From NCBI GenBank assembly GCA_034509735.1, contig JACGWO010000011.1, positions 13,921,866-13,985,865 on the forward strand: a stretch of 64,000 bases of DNA. The letters run 5' to 3'. The translations under genes and the position numbers were made by a program. This document shows, in pieces, positions 12,119-27,598 of the stretch (its first letter is position 1; every line of letters begins with the position of its first letter). The notes under the pieces were generated by a model, which saw only the letters and a program-made list of their open reading frames with translations, did no database searches and was not told the origin of the DNA. The stretch comes from Sesamum alatum. Its lineage: Eukaryota > Streptophyta > Magnoliopsida > Lamiales > Pedaliaceae.

Positions 12119-12609
12119 TGTAACAACCAAACTTACAATTTAAGGGTTAAGAAGGAAGGAGAAGAAAAGAAGAAGAGAAAGAGAGGGAGAGATGCTGAAA
12201 ACTTGAATTTTTCTTATTAATTGCAATTGAGACCAACTACACCCTTTTACAAAGTCTGAATTTTTCGAAAAAGAAATTACAATTTCCCAACAAAAACAAA
12301 AATTAAGCACGTTTTCTCCTCAACTCTTCATTAGCTCAAATCTGACAAAAAGGAACTCTTTTTCCAAGTATCTAGGAGTTCACCTTAGCTATTCCAGTTC
12401 TCTTTAACCGTGTTTTCTACTGCCGGATCGACCACCTTTCCCGAAGTGCAATCGTTTTTCCTAAAATCCCTAGCATTCAATTCGGCCCCCAATTTACACT
12501 AAACGTCGTTGCTTCCTTCATTCACAATCAATTTTGCTCTAATTTCTCCCCTCCCTTTGATCGTGTGGTCCTCCTCTTCTTTCTCTATCCAACAGTTCTT
12601 TAGAAGTCA
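12119..12609 (-). mobile_element. gypsy family A LTR, copy 1
   Basis: On the minus strand it starts TGACTTC and ends GGTTGTTACA (TG...CA). A purine-rich CAGGAAA lies immediately before the start. It is homologous over its whole length to 13523-14033. In the minus direction it follows the gag remnant at 12640-13520, so it is the downstream LTR. Confidence 0.75.
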
Positions 12610-12639
12610 TTTCCTGTTAAAGTCGTGACAAGGCCCCAC

Positions 12640-13520
12640 TCATCCTTGCTCTCTTTGGTACCATGTGGGAAGATATGACTGGTGAAAATAAAAAATAAAA
12701 TTGGTATTTTGGAGAGCCCAAGTGACGGGTAATCTCACAATCGGAGAATTTTTGCAAGGCCTCACAAACTCTTCATCCACATTTTTGTTGAACACACACA
12801 ATTGGGCTTCCAGTTCCTCCAACTTCTCTAAATAGACATTTACAGTGGTTTCTTGCAGAAGGCTATTGAACTCAGACACTACTTTTTCATAGTCTAAGTC
12901 CTCAAACCTTTCTAGAACATCTACTCATCTCTTCTCAATGTGGCTTTGGTACCACAGTTCCGCTCTACCTTCCAGGTGAACTGTAGCCAAGGGTACCTTT
13001 TGATCCTCAGGAATGGGAATCATCCGGAAATACCTTGTCCATCGTCTGATCCATATCCTTGATTCATATCCATCAAAGAGGGGAAACTCATTGTTAGATA
13101 GAGTGTGGTAGTTCCCAGGGGTAGCCTGATCTCCAGCTTCATTACCGGCTGGATGATGAGAGGCGATATGGGAAGATGATCATTTTTCCATAGATGTAGT
13201 AAGTCCCTTTTCCAAGGATTGATTTGTTTTCGATGTAGTGTTGCAGTTGTTCAACAACACTTTGTAGTAGTTGTTGGACTGTAACAAGTGTATGTTCAAC
13301 ATTTATAACAGCAGTTTGCAATCCATCTCGGGCTTCTGACAATTGGTGCAGATGAGCACGGGTTTGTTCCTCCCCAACTTGTCTCCTTGCCTTTTCATCC
13401 ACCAATAGAAGTTCTTTTTTTTTTTTCTGAGCTTCAGGAAGCTCTTTTAACCCTGTTCCATCAGCCCTTTTTTTTTTTTTTTTGGTTTTAAGGTTTGAGA
13501 ATCACCTGGTTCTGAGGCCA
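12640..13520 (-). pseudogene. gypsy family A gag remnant (unit 1)
   Basis: Reading from 13520 on minus there is a PBS-like TTGGCCTCAGAACC right after the LTR. Next comes a coiled-coil-like N-terminus (about 13405-13142, RAHLHQLSEARDGLQTAV...). This is followed by the Retrotrans_gag core: EFPLFDGYE, HLEGRAELWYQ, ERFEDLDYE and ETTVNVYLEKLEELEAQ. Several frameshifts and stops are present. The text runs straight into the next LTR with no protease, RT or integrase between, so the unit is only LTR-gag-LTR. Confidence 0.7.
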
Positions 13521-13522
13521 AG

Positions 13523-13578
13523 TGTAACAACCAAACCCAGAATTGTATGGTTAAAAAAGAAGGAGAAGAAGAAGAAGA

Positions 13579-13618
<40 letters not shown>

Positions 13619-14033
13619 TTGGAAACTTGAATTTTTCTTATTAATTGCAATTGAGACTAACTACACCCTTTTACAGAGTCTGAAATTTTCCAAAAGAAAA
13701 TTACAATTTCCCAACAAAAACAGAAATTAAGCACGCCTTCTCCACTCTTCATTGGCTCAAATCTGACGAAAAGGAACTCCTTTTCCAGCTATCTAGGAGT
13801 TCACCTTAGCTACTGCAGTTCTCCTTAAGCCGTCGTGTCCTGTTGCCGACTCGACCACCTTTTGCAAAGTGCAGCCGTTTTCCCTAAAATCCCTAGAATC
13901 CAATTCGGCCCCAATTTGCACTGAACGTCGTCGTTTCCTCCGTTCCAAAACATTCTTGCCCTAATTTCACCCCTCTTTTTTATTGTGTGGCTCTCCTCTT
14001 CCATCTCTATCAAACGATTCTTAACAAAAGTCA
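13523..14033 (-). mobile_element. gypsy family A LTR, copy 2
   Basis: This is a full-length homologue of 12119-12609 with the same TG...CA ends. It is longer mainly because of a GAA/GA microsatellite at 13562-13616. It is shared between two tandem units: a gag remnant lies on each side (12640-13520 and 18391-18950), the latter now separated from it by inserted element B. Confidence 0.75.
13562..13616 (+). repeat. (GAA)n/(GA)n microsatellite
   Basis: A run of GAA followed by about 17 GA dinucleotides lies inside LTR copy 2. LTR copy 1 has only a short, interrupted purine tract at the same place, so the array expanded after duplication. Confidence 0.9.
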
Positions 14034-14639
14034 CGTTTCCTGGTGATGTTGTAAGAAATCGGAGAATAATTCAACAACAACGTGATAAAATGATAAACGT
14101 AATAATCGAATTATTTTATTAAAATCGGGCACAATCGCTAATACGTACAAGTCAATCCAAGGAAGTTGATTGAATAAGTATGCTAGTAGAATTCTTACAA
14201 GAGTCCAAGATCCTCAAATGAAGGGGTTGAACTCCTATTTATACAATAATTTTATTTACGGTAAGTATGGTATAGTGTCCTTATTGTCCTTCATCTCCAT
14301 GTTCTTGGATATAAATGGTAACGTCTCATGGGGACGTTAGGGACTTTTCCTTGCTTCGTCATTAATGGAGGAGTTTCCATGGATCAAGCCCCCTTTGCAT
14401 GATTTCCTCTATGTCTTGATGACCTTCATTAATCCTCCCTTGATTTTCTCTTATTTGATGGAGAGAAATAAATGCCCTTTGACTTTTTATTTTTCTCCAT
14501 ATCAACTGCCCCCTCAAGTTCCAAGTATTTGGGAAGAAAATAATTGGAACTTGGTAAATAGAATCCGTCTTGTTTGGAAAGTTCTTCTTCCTCTTCTCGA
14601 TCGTAGTCTTAATGTCTAATAAGAACCATAAGGGAATCA

Positions 14640-14970
14640 TGAAGTTGCCTTCCAAGTCTAGTGGGGTTCGGCTCGACCATGGGGGGGACCAAAGCGGAGA
14701 CGGCGGTGTTGGCCGTGGTCATGAGGGCCTCGACCAGCAAGTCGGTCGAGGCATGGGCCTCGACCGCCCTACTAGTCGAGGCAGCTGAGGCGTTGGCCTC
14801 AACCAGGCCTCTGGCCGAGGCGGCCTCGAGCATGCTAGTGAGGCAAGCCCGACCGTGGGGGCCAAGGTGTTGGCCTCGACCAGGCCTCTGGCCGAGGTGG
14901 CCTCGAGCATGCTGGTCGAGGCGGACCCGACCGTGGGGGCCGAGGTTGGTTGCCTCGGCTCAGCGGTCGG
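14640..14970. repeat. GC-rich 77-bp tandem repeat in element B
   Basis: The segment beginning 'gttggcctc.accaggcct' at 14792 recurs at 14869, giving a 77-bp period. Related shorter 'ggcctcgacc' pieces extend the array on both sides. The block is strikingly GC-rich against the AT-rich window and is open in several frames on both strands. This follows from its composition and is not evidence for a gene. Confidence 0.75.
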
Positions 14971-15507
14971 GGGTTCTCTTCTCGCTCTTCTATTCTTCCT
15001 TCGGGCGAGGGGTCTTCGTGTCTTCCTACTCTTAACCTTTCTCATTCTTCCGACGGGATAGCTCCAGATGATGATAATTTTATTGAGGCCATACGCAATC
15101 TTCTCGGTTGTCCGGCTGATTCCTTAGACGTCTCTTTTGAGTCTACTTCATGTTATTCCAAGGACGTAATTTCGGAGGTTTCCTTTTGTGATGATATTGA
15201 GGGGAATGCTCCCTTGCCCCTCGGTTCGATGTCGAGTTATAGTTTCGAGCTTTGATGAACTTCGTTTCTTGGAGGAGTACTATAATACTCAGTGGGATTC
15301 CTCCCTCTTGCCTCTGGTGATGGAGTTAAGTACAAAGATATTATTACTATGAAGTCCGAGTGTTATGAAGTATTTACTTAAAAGCTACTTTTACTCTCTC
15401 AAATTTTATTTCAGTCCTCTTAGGAGTTTTTTCAATCTCTCAATAAGTGACGATTTTTTATATTCATTTACAGAAGCAATCATGAAGTTTGTTGAGTTGT
15501 GATGCTT

Positions 15508-15786
15508 TTTAGCTTCGGGTGTTGTATTATGCACCTCGAGAAAGCTTGTAATCTTATAGCTTTGGGGTGTTGTATCATGCACCTCGAGAAAGCTTGCAAT
15601 CTTAAACTCATTTGAGGGAACTTCTTATGAGTTCTCGAGTTTGTAAAGATTTTTGACTTTTGGGTGTAGTATTATGCACCTCGGGAAAGCTTGTGATCAC
15701 AAGTTATTTGGGGAACTTTGTATGAGTTCTCAAGTTGAAATAATTCTTAGCTTCGGAGCGTTGTATTATGCACCTCTAGGAAGCTA
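15508..15786 (+). repeat. interspersed 'tattatgcacctcg' repeat in element B
   Basis: Four copies of an approximately 37-bp motif ('gttgtattatgcacctcg' then 'agaaagctt') start near 15511, 15557, 15653 and 15749. Spacing alternates from about 47 bp to about 96 bp. The array lies in the non-coding 3' part of element B (14971-16037), which otherwise shows no pol domains. Confidence 0.75.
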
Positions 15787-16037
15787 TTTTCAATTTTCTT
15801 AAAGGTTGAACCTTTTACTCTGCCTATTAGGGGCGTGTTATAAGAATAATTATACTCATATGATGTGAAGACAAAACTCAACCACTTTATTCCATTAACT
15901 AAAGGCGATGAAAAGGTAGAAATGTTACACTTAACATGTTTTAGCACCATTTAAGTGTTGAATATATAGTGATATCATTTTCTCTGTTCTACATTTTTTC
16001 TTACCTCATGATGGGAAAATGGAGAGACTTCCTCAGC

Positions 16038-17881
16038 TTAATCTGAAATTTTGGTAATTAGTTTAATAGATTCCTCAATCCGGATATATTTTTCCGCCCT
16101 CCTCAAGAGTTCGTCAAGGGTTGTCGGTGGTTTGCCTGCGATCGAGTCACGAAATCTTCCCTTGCGCAAATTTCGTTGGAGAATGCTGGCTAGTGACTCA
16201 TGATTTAAATGAGGAACTTCTAGCATGGCCTCCGAAAATCTTTGAACATATTCTTTCAAGCTTTTCTGCTCTTGTTGCACTACCGTGAATAGGTACGATG
16301 CTGTCTTTGGGCATTCTCTGTTGAAGGAGAAATGGTGCATAAATTGTTGGGATAATTGTTCAAAGCTTTCAATTGTATATGCGGGGAGCTGGTTGAACCA
16401 CGCCATGGCATTCTCCGCCAATGTAGTACGGAAGACTTTGCAATATCCGGCATCACTTAGGTCTAGTAAGTCTGTATTTGCTAAAAATTCATCCAAGTGG
16501 TCTTTGGGGTCACCCGTGCCAGTGTATTTCTTTAGGTTTGGGATACAGATTCCTTGGGGAAGCGCTTCTGCTAATATCTTCATTGAGAAAGGGCTTCTTC
16601 TGGCAGGGACGACGGTCAACGACGGGGGGTTGGGCTAAGCCTTTTCTCTTTTATTGTTTGTGGTGAGCTCCTCGCGAGTTTCATTTCTCTCACTTCTTCG
16701 CTCTTCTCTAGCTTTCATTCTCTTGTTGGGGTGTGTTGTCGGGGGAAGAGCTTGGCTACTATCCCTTCGTTTTTTCTTCAGCATGTTTTGGGGATTGTCG
16801 TCCCTTGACTTGTTATCTTCGGGGGTCGAGGGGATAGTTCGACCTCGGCGAGAAGAACGAGGTGGAAAAGGTTCCCGTGGGTGATTATCAAAAATTGGAC
16901 TATAGCTCTCTCAGCAGCGCGGGTGGAGACATCCTCTATTATCCTCTGAAGTGCCTCTTGAGTCATTCCGACCATGGGAGGTTTGAAGGTTGGAGGTGGT
17001 AAACTTCTCGCTCCTAACTTCTGTCTTTGCTCCTGGGGCGGATTCATTTCCAACGCCTCATCGGGTTGATTTGCCTCCAACTCCTCTTCAGGCGGACTTG
17101 CCTCCAACTCTCCCTCGGGTGGAATTGCCTCCAACTCCTCTTGGGGTGGATTTGCCTCCAGCTGCTCTTCAGATGGATTAGCCTCCCACTCTTCATCGGG
17201 TGGATTAGCCTCCAACTCCTCCTGGGGTGGATTTGCTTCCAATTCCTCCTCAGGCGGACTTGCCTCCAACTCTTCCTCAGGTGGAATCGTCTCCAACTCC
17301 TCTTAGGGTGGACTCGCTTCCAACTCCTCATCAGGCGGACTTGCCTCCAACTCTTCCTCATGTGGAATCGTCTCTAACTCCTCTTGGGGTGGATTTGCCT
17401 CCAGCTGCTCTTCGGATGGATTAGCCTCCTTGTTCCTTCGGGGGAGGTTGGCTGGTTGAGAAGGTTGTATACTTCCCTCTTCCTCTTCCGTGGACATGTC
17501 CTGGGGGCCATCCTCCCTCGATTCGTTATCCCCGGTGGCGGAGGGCGTGCCTCGGCCTCGGCGGGGGGAACGAGATGGAGAAGGCTCTCTGGGACGGTTC
17601 GTCATGAAATGCATGATCGCTCTTTCGGTTGTTCTTGCTTACGCATCTTCAATTATCTCCTGCTGGGCTTCGGGTGTCACTTGAAGCATCGGCGGTTGTG
17701 CAGCGGGCGATGGGGCTTCGCTGACTCTTTCCCTTCTTTCTTCATGTCCCCTCCTATGGTCCTGCTGGGGACCTAGGCCCATGTGTTCCAAGAGGGGGAG
17801 CTCTTCTACGTCATTCTGTGGAGCTTTTGTTCTCCGCTCTTCATTCATTTCCAAGTCTCTGGCCTTGGATCGAGTTTGCAT
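16038..17881 (-). pseudogene. element B gag with decapeptide-repeat N-terminus
   Basis: The likely start is ATG 17881 (MQTRSKARDLEMNEERR...), just downstream of the PBS. The N-terminal region is low-complexity and carries a run of 10-residue repeats of the type ELEANPPEEE at about 17040-17440. The C-terminal part (16619-16038) is a full Retrotrans_gag domain: TGTGDPKDHLDEFL, AMAWFNQLP, then a QEQKSLKEYVQRFSEAMLEV segment, ending before ITKISD. In-frame stops near 17637 and 17304, and a frame change around 16700, split the gene into four pieces. A short module ending IIEDxxxRxxERAI occurs twice, near 17640 and 16920, so the N-terminal region arose partly by internal duplication. Expected role: capsid protein of the retroelement particle. 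Confidence 0.75.
17035..17440 (-). repeat. 30-bp coding minisatellite in element B gag
   Basis: Tandem 30-bp units encode decapeptides of the form E-L-E-A-(N/S/I)-P-P-(E/Q/D)-E-E. Roughly a dozen imperfect copies are present. The unit length is a multiple of three, so copy-number change preserves the frame. One copy has a TAA stop near 17304. Confidence 0.85.
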
Positions 17882-17903
17882 TCTCAGTATTGTGATTGTG
17901 GCG

Positions 17904-17922
17904 TTCCCACAAACGGCGCCAA
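17904..17922 (-). other. primer-binding site of element B
   Basis: The minus strand reads TTGGCGCCGTTTGTGGGAA two bases inside the 5' LTR. This matches the usual TGGCGCC-type PBS of plant gypsy elements and sets the element's orientation. Confidence 0.8.
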
Positions 17923-18390
17923 GTTGATGTTGCAAGAAATCGGAGAATAATTCAACAACAACGTGATAAAATGATAAACGTAATAATCGAATTATTTTAT
18001 TAAAATCGGGCACAATCGCCAATACGTACAAGTCGATCCAAGAAAGTTGATTGAATAAGTATGCTAGTAGAATTCTTACAAGAGTCCAAGATCCTCAAAT
18101 GAAGGGGTTGAACTCCTATTTATACAACAATTTTATTTACGGTAAGTATGGTATAGTGTCCTTATTGTCCTTCATCTCCATGTCCTTGGATATAAATGGT
18201 AACGTCTCATGAGGACGTTAGGGTCTTTTCCTTGCTTCGTCATTAATGGAGGAGTTTTCATGGATCAAGCCCCCTTTGCATGATTTCCTCTATGTCTTGA
18301 TGACCTTCATTAATCTTCCCTTGATTTTCTCTTATTTGATGGAGAGAAATAAATGCCCTTTGACTTTTTATTTTTCTCCATATCACCTGG

Positions 18391-18950
18391 TAAAGTCGTG
18401 ATAAGGCATCACTCATCCTTGCTCTCTTTTGTGATATGTGGGAAGATATGACTGGTGAAAAAAAAAATGGTATTTTTGGAGAGCCCAAGTGACGGGTAAT
18501 CTCACAATCGAAGAATTTTTGCAAGGCCTCACAAACTCTTCATCCACATTTTTGTTGAACAAACGCAACTGTACTTCTAGCTCTTCCAACTTCTCTATAT
18601 AGACATTTACAGTAGTTTCATACAGAAGGATATTGGATTCAGACACCAATTTGTCATAGTCTAAGTCCTCAAACTTTTCCAGAACAGCTATTATCAGCCT
18701 TTCCTAGGAGGGTACTCTTCCCTTCTCAATGTGGCCTTGGTACCACAGTTCCGCTCTACCTTCCAGGTGGACTGCAGCCAAGGGTACCTTTTGATCTTTA
18801 GGAATGGGAATCATCTGGAAATACCTTGTGCATTGTCTGATCCATACCTTGATTCCTATCCATCAAAGAGGGGAAACTCCATTCTTATGTAGAGTGTGGT
18901 AGTTCGCAGGGGTAGCTTGATCTCCAGCTTCAATCGGAGATAAATATACT
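18391..18950 (-). pseudogene. gypsy family A gag remnant (unit 2)
   Basis: This is homologous to 12610-13140: the same ETTVNVYIEKLEELEVQ stretch, the same abrupt gag end, and the same junction text toward the LTR. It is truncated near 18950. Before element B inserted, it abutted LTR copy 2 exactly as unit 1 abuts LTR copy 1. From 18951 to 19390 I see nothing definable. Confidence 0.7.
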
Positions 18951-19394
18951 TCTTCATTTAATGCTTTTGTTGATATCAGCAAATTCGGTGAATTTTAACT
19001 AATAAATGACCTCATTTATTAAATTGAAGCAAATATAGAGAGTACTACATGCAATTTTTTAAACCACATGCAATCTATATCCGCGTGTGATGCAAAACTT
19101 GTGATGAGATTCGATCTTTCTTGTCGGTGAAATCATGTGGATGGTAGAGGACGTTTTTCACGTTCATTTCTTCAGCATTGTCGTATATCATATATGGGAC
19201 AAGAGTACCAAAATTTATGGCATTAAGTAACTGAGAAGTCTCCATTGTCTATCCGGACACAACACTGCCTACGTACTACGTAGGCCTCAGCTTTCAACAT
19301 CTGATGTAATTAATGTCCCCCCTTGGCCTTCTACATTATTGGTCACATGCATATTTTTTCGAACGGGATTACGTATAAACCAACATGCAGCAAA

Positions 19395-19990
19395 ATTTAT
19401 GATGTATGAATACGGACACAATACGATATGGACACAGCGATATAAAAAATTTTAAAAAATTAAGACACGGTTATGTATAATATATTTTTATAAATATTCT
19501 AATTTTTTATATAAAATTTATAATATATAAAAAATATCAAGATAAAACATAAAATATGCGTGTCTTATATCTAAAATTTTTAGTCAAAATACATGACTTC
19601 AAAAATATACATAATCAATTTATTTTAAAAAGTACGCAATGAAAAAATATATAATCATCAAATTAGTTAAAACATCATGCATGACCGTCTCTAGCTTTTT
19701 TTAGTAATTTCATCCCAAAATTCTTAGTTTAAGAGAAGTAAATTAATTTTTTTTTAGCCCAAATCTCTTTTTCTTAAAAAGACAGTCCAAAATTTTTTAA
19801 AAATTATAAAAAAAATATTAAATGTGTTCAAAACGTGTCGGACACTCCTCCAAATCGTATTGGACACGCCAACAGGCGTGTTCGACACATTATTTTATAT
19901 TTTTGGACACACTTATGCCGTGTCTGAGGCGTATTCGACACGTGTTCGAACTGTGTTCGTGTCCGACACGTATCCAACACTACATCGAGT
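19395..19990. repeat. MITE-like repeat rich in GGACACG/CGTGTCC
   Basis: The left end ('gatgtatgaatacggacaca') and the reverse complement of the right end ('gatgtagtgttggatacgtg') are similar. The interior near 19840-19975 repeats 'cgtgtccgacac'-type words. It is non-coding. The flanking stretch 20000-20930 is AT-rich with a TA run near 20610-20631 and no gene. Confidence 0.35.
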
Positions 19991-20984
19991 AATTTTTCAA
20001 AATATTCGTGTATTATAGAATATAACAAATGACAGTTGCACCAGACATGATTAGCGACAATATTTTGTTTGTCTCTTATTTGATTTGAAAAAAATTATAT
20101 AAACCTATAAATATATGAGCTGGGCTCGTTATTTCAGATGTTTTTATTATTGAACGTATACTTTTTTAAAAAATTATTTATTTTAGTATCATATATATGC
20201 GGCCAAGTAATCGTTCACTATTTTCATAAAATTTTTCAGTCTCAATACTTTAAAACGTGCATTTGGATGAGATGACGACATGTCGAGAAATTATAACATA
20301 TTTTAAATAATTTTTTTTATAAGACGTTAAATTTTGTTTGGTTTTATATTTGATTGATTTTTTTTAATTATTGAGAGATAGAGAAAATGTTAAAGATGTT
20401 TATAGTTTTTGGATTTTGTTATTTTATATTTTGTAATAATTTAGAATGAATATGAAAAATAAAACATAAATATCCACCATTTTTTATTTTCGACTGTCAA
20501 AAGACAAAATCAAACACCTTAATTTTCAGACGCAGGTGCTCTGACCCCTGACCTCTTTCAAGCGGATCTTAAATCAATCTTCCTTGATTGAAATAAAAAT
20601 CACAATAAATAAATATATATATATATATATATGTGGTTGGTGAATGCGGTAGGATGAGACCAAGCACGTTTGAAGGTTCCAACCAAAGAAATAAATTAAT
20701 TAGAATATTAAATTTAGATAATAATATATTATCATTCTATACATTATAAATAACATTAACCCAAATAAAATAATATCGAACGCATTTATCATATTTTGGT
20801 AATCATTCATGTTCATATATTGTAATAGAAGAAAACAACTATAAGAATTGTTCGACTACTTTTTGACCATTGATCAAACAAAATCAACCCAGCCCATTCC
20901 CAAACCTATTAAGACCCAACCCAAGGACGAGGAATGATCCATTCTGAAGTCGAGTCCTGAACCCCCCCTAGGGGTTTGCAGCTA

Positions 20985-21215
20985 GTCGTGCACAACAAGC
21001 TTGTTCCTTGGGACCAAAGCTTGTGGGCAGTGAAAGCATAGTTGCCCACCTACCCTTTGGAACCAAAAGAGTCGTGCACCCTCCTAGGGTTTGTAGTGAG
21101 AGCGATCAGAAATGCACAGCAAACTAGTCTATTGGGACTAGGCTTATGGGAATTGGAAACATAGCTGCCTACCTGCCCCTCGGGACCAAAAAGGCAATGC
21201 ACTCCAACAGTTGGA
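20985..21215 (+). repeat. 123-bp imperfect tandem duplication
   Basis: The segment starting 'gtgcacaacaagcttgttcc' at 20989 recurs in diverged form starting 'atgcacagcaaactagtcta' at 21112. Shared landmarks are 'catag.tgcc.acct.ccc' and 'gggaccaaa'. It lies about 450 bp downstream of the ARL1 stop codon. The rest of 21216-21654 may include the ARL1 3' UTR. Confidence 0.7.
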
Positions 21216-21654
21216 ATCTAGCCCGTACAGAAAGGTAGGGACAGAATATTGCGAACAGAGTTCATTTTAACGAACAAAGTGAGCGAAAAGTAAACTAGTT
21301 AGGCAGGTTTGGGCCGGACCACCAACCCAACCCAATTAATAGTACACATTGGTTTGTAGAGTACCCAATAACAATATGCATGGAAGACATAATTACATAA
21401 TCCGGAGGAAAAAGTTGTATTTCCAATGAATAATCTTCAAGAGAGAACAATGAAAGGAAACATGACTGTAAAAATAAGATATTAGTTATGTTGGTAAACT
21501 TTCAAATATAATTTTATATCCACTGTGTTCCAGAAAAATGTAACAAGAGAATCTCCTATGAATACTCAAAGACAAACCATAACCAGTAATGGTCAGACTT
21601 TTCTTAGATCAGCATTTGAGACAATCACAACAATCATCTGATTCTTGGCCAAAT

Positions 21655-26683
<5,029 letters not shown>

Positions 26684-26862
26684 CTACACATGAAAAAACA
26701 CGAAAAACCCAGATCAGATCCGAGCAAAAGGATATGTTTTGGGGGTTGAGTTGAGAATATGAGAAGTAATGGTGGTCAATTTCCAATTACATGAGAGATT
26801 CTTGATATATGGGAGTAGTAGAACTTTTTTTTTCTGAAATACGGAAAATTCAATGGAGATAC

Positions 26863-26877
26863 TTATATATATATATA
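26863..26877 (-). promoter_or_regulatory. TATA-like element upstream of ARL1
   Basis: The minus strand reads GTATATATATATATAAG about 220 bp upstream of the ARL1 ATG, a plausible core promoter. It is also a simple TA run, so the assignment is weak. Confidence 0.35.
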
Positions 26878-27548
26878 CAGATTGTATTTGTAGCACGTGA
26901 TGAAAGGGGGTGGATGGAACGAAGGGGCGGTTAACCCGACCCGGAAAGTAAATGGGTTCTTTTTTTTATTTTATTTTGTAAAGTAAAAAGTAATGTATCG
27001 TCACGTTATAAGTACTAGAATTATTTTACACACTCAATGTGTCTGCTTAATTTTTAAAATTTAAAAATATTATAAATATTTATTAAAATTAGTTATAAAT
27101 TGATTTTGTGAATTATCTTAATATTAAGTAAAAATAAAATGATTGAAAATAAATAATTATCAAGAGATTAAACAAACTAAACCTTAGATAAGAAAAATGA
27201 GATGAGAGATGAGGGATAAGTGGAAAGAGGAAGATAAATCACAAAAAATAGAAGAGAGAGAGATAGGAAATAAATTTGGTATTGTTTTTTAAAATTCAAG
27301 TAATTTTGTCAATATACTAAAAATACAGCAATAAGTCTTTTGTTGTTCTTGCTTGTGAGATGTATCGCAACTCATTTTATCCGATCAAGTCAAAACAGTG
27401 TTTGCTTGTAGAAATAATTTTCCCATTCAAAATATATATATATATATATATATTTCAAATACGTTTTATTGTTCTTAAGAAAAAACATATCGCATCATAT
27501 ATAATTATTATATCTATATTGCTTAACACTTCTATATATCACATCAAC

Positions 27549-27596
<48 letters not shown>
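27549..27596 (+). repeat. (TTA)n microsatellite
   Basis: About 16 TTA triplets run uninterrupted. The surrounding 26900-29100 is AT-rich intergenic DNA with a TA run near 27430-27451 and poly-A near 27703-27723. I see no gene there. Confidence 0.9.

Positions 27597-27598
<2 letters not shown>

Larger units (their letters stand above)
14044..18385 (-). mobile_element. element B: young gag-only gypsy retrotransposon
   Basis: This is a complete insertion with LTRs of exactly 461 bp at 14044-14504 (3' LTR) and 17925-18385 (5' LTR). Both run TGATGTTG...ATATCA, and the plus-strand target duplication CCTGG lies at 14039-14043 and 18386-18390. By eye the LTRs differ at only about ten positions, so the insertion is recent compared with its surroundings. 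The PBS is at 17904-17922 on minus (TTGGCGCCGTTTGTGGGAA). A polypurine tract TTGAGGGGGCAGT sits beside the 3' LTR at about 14505-14517. The 3.4-kb interior holds a gag-like gene and repeats but no recognisable protease, RT, RNase H or integrase, so it must depend on an autonomous relative. Confidence 0.85.

Noticed and set aside
14609..15061. Several long overlapping ORFs on both strands
   Set aside because: They are a consequence of the GC-rich 77-bp repeat, which is stop-poor in most frames, and lie in the non-coding part of element B.
16990..17424. Plus-strand ORFs with repeated Leu/Pro-rich peptides
   Set aside because: They are antisense readings of the 30-bp gag decapeptide minisatellite; the minus frame fits the gag context and domain order.
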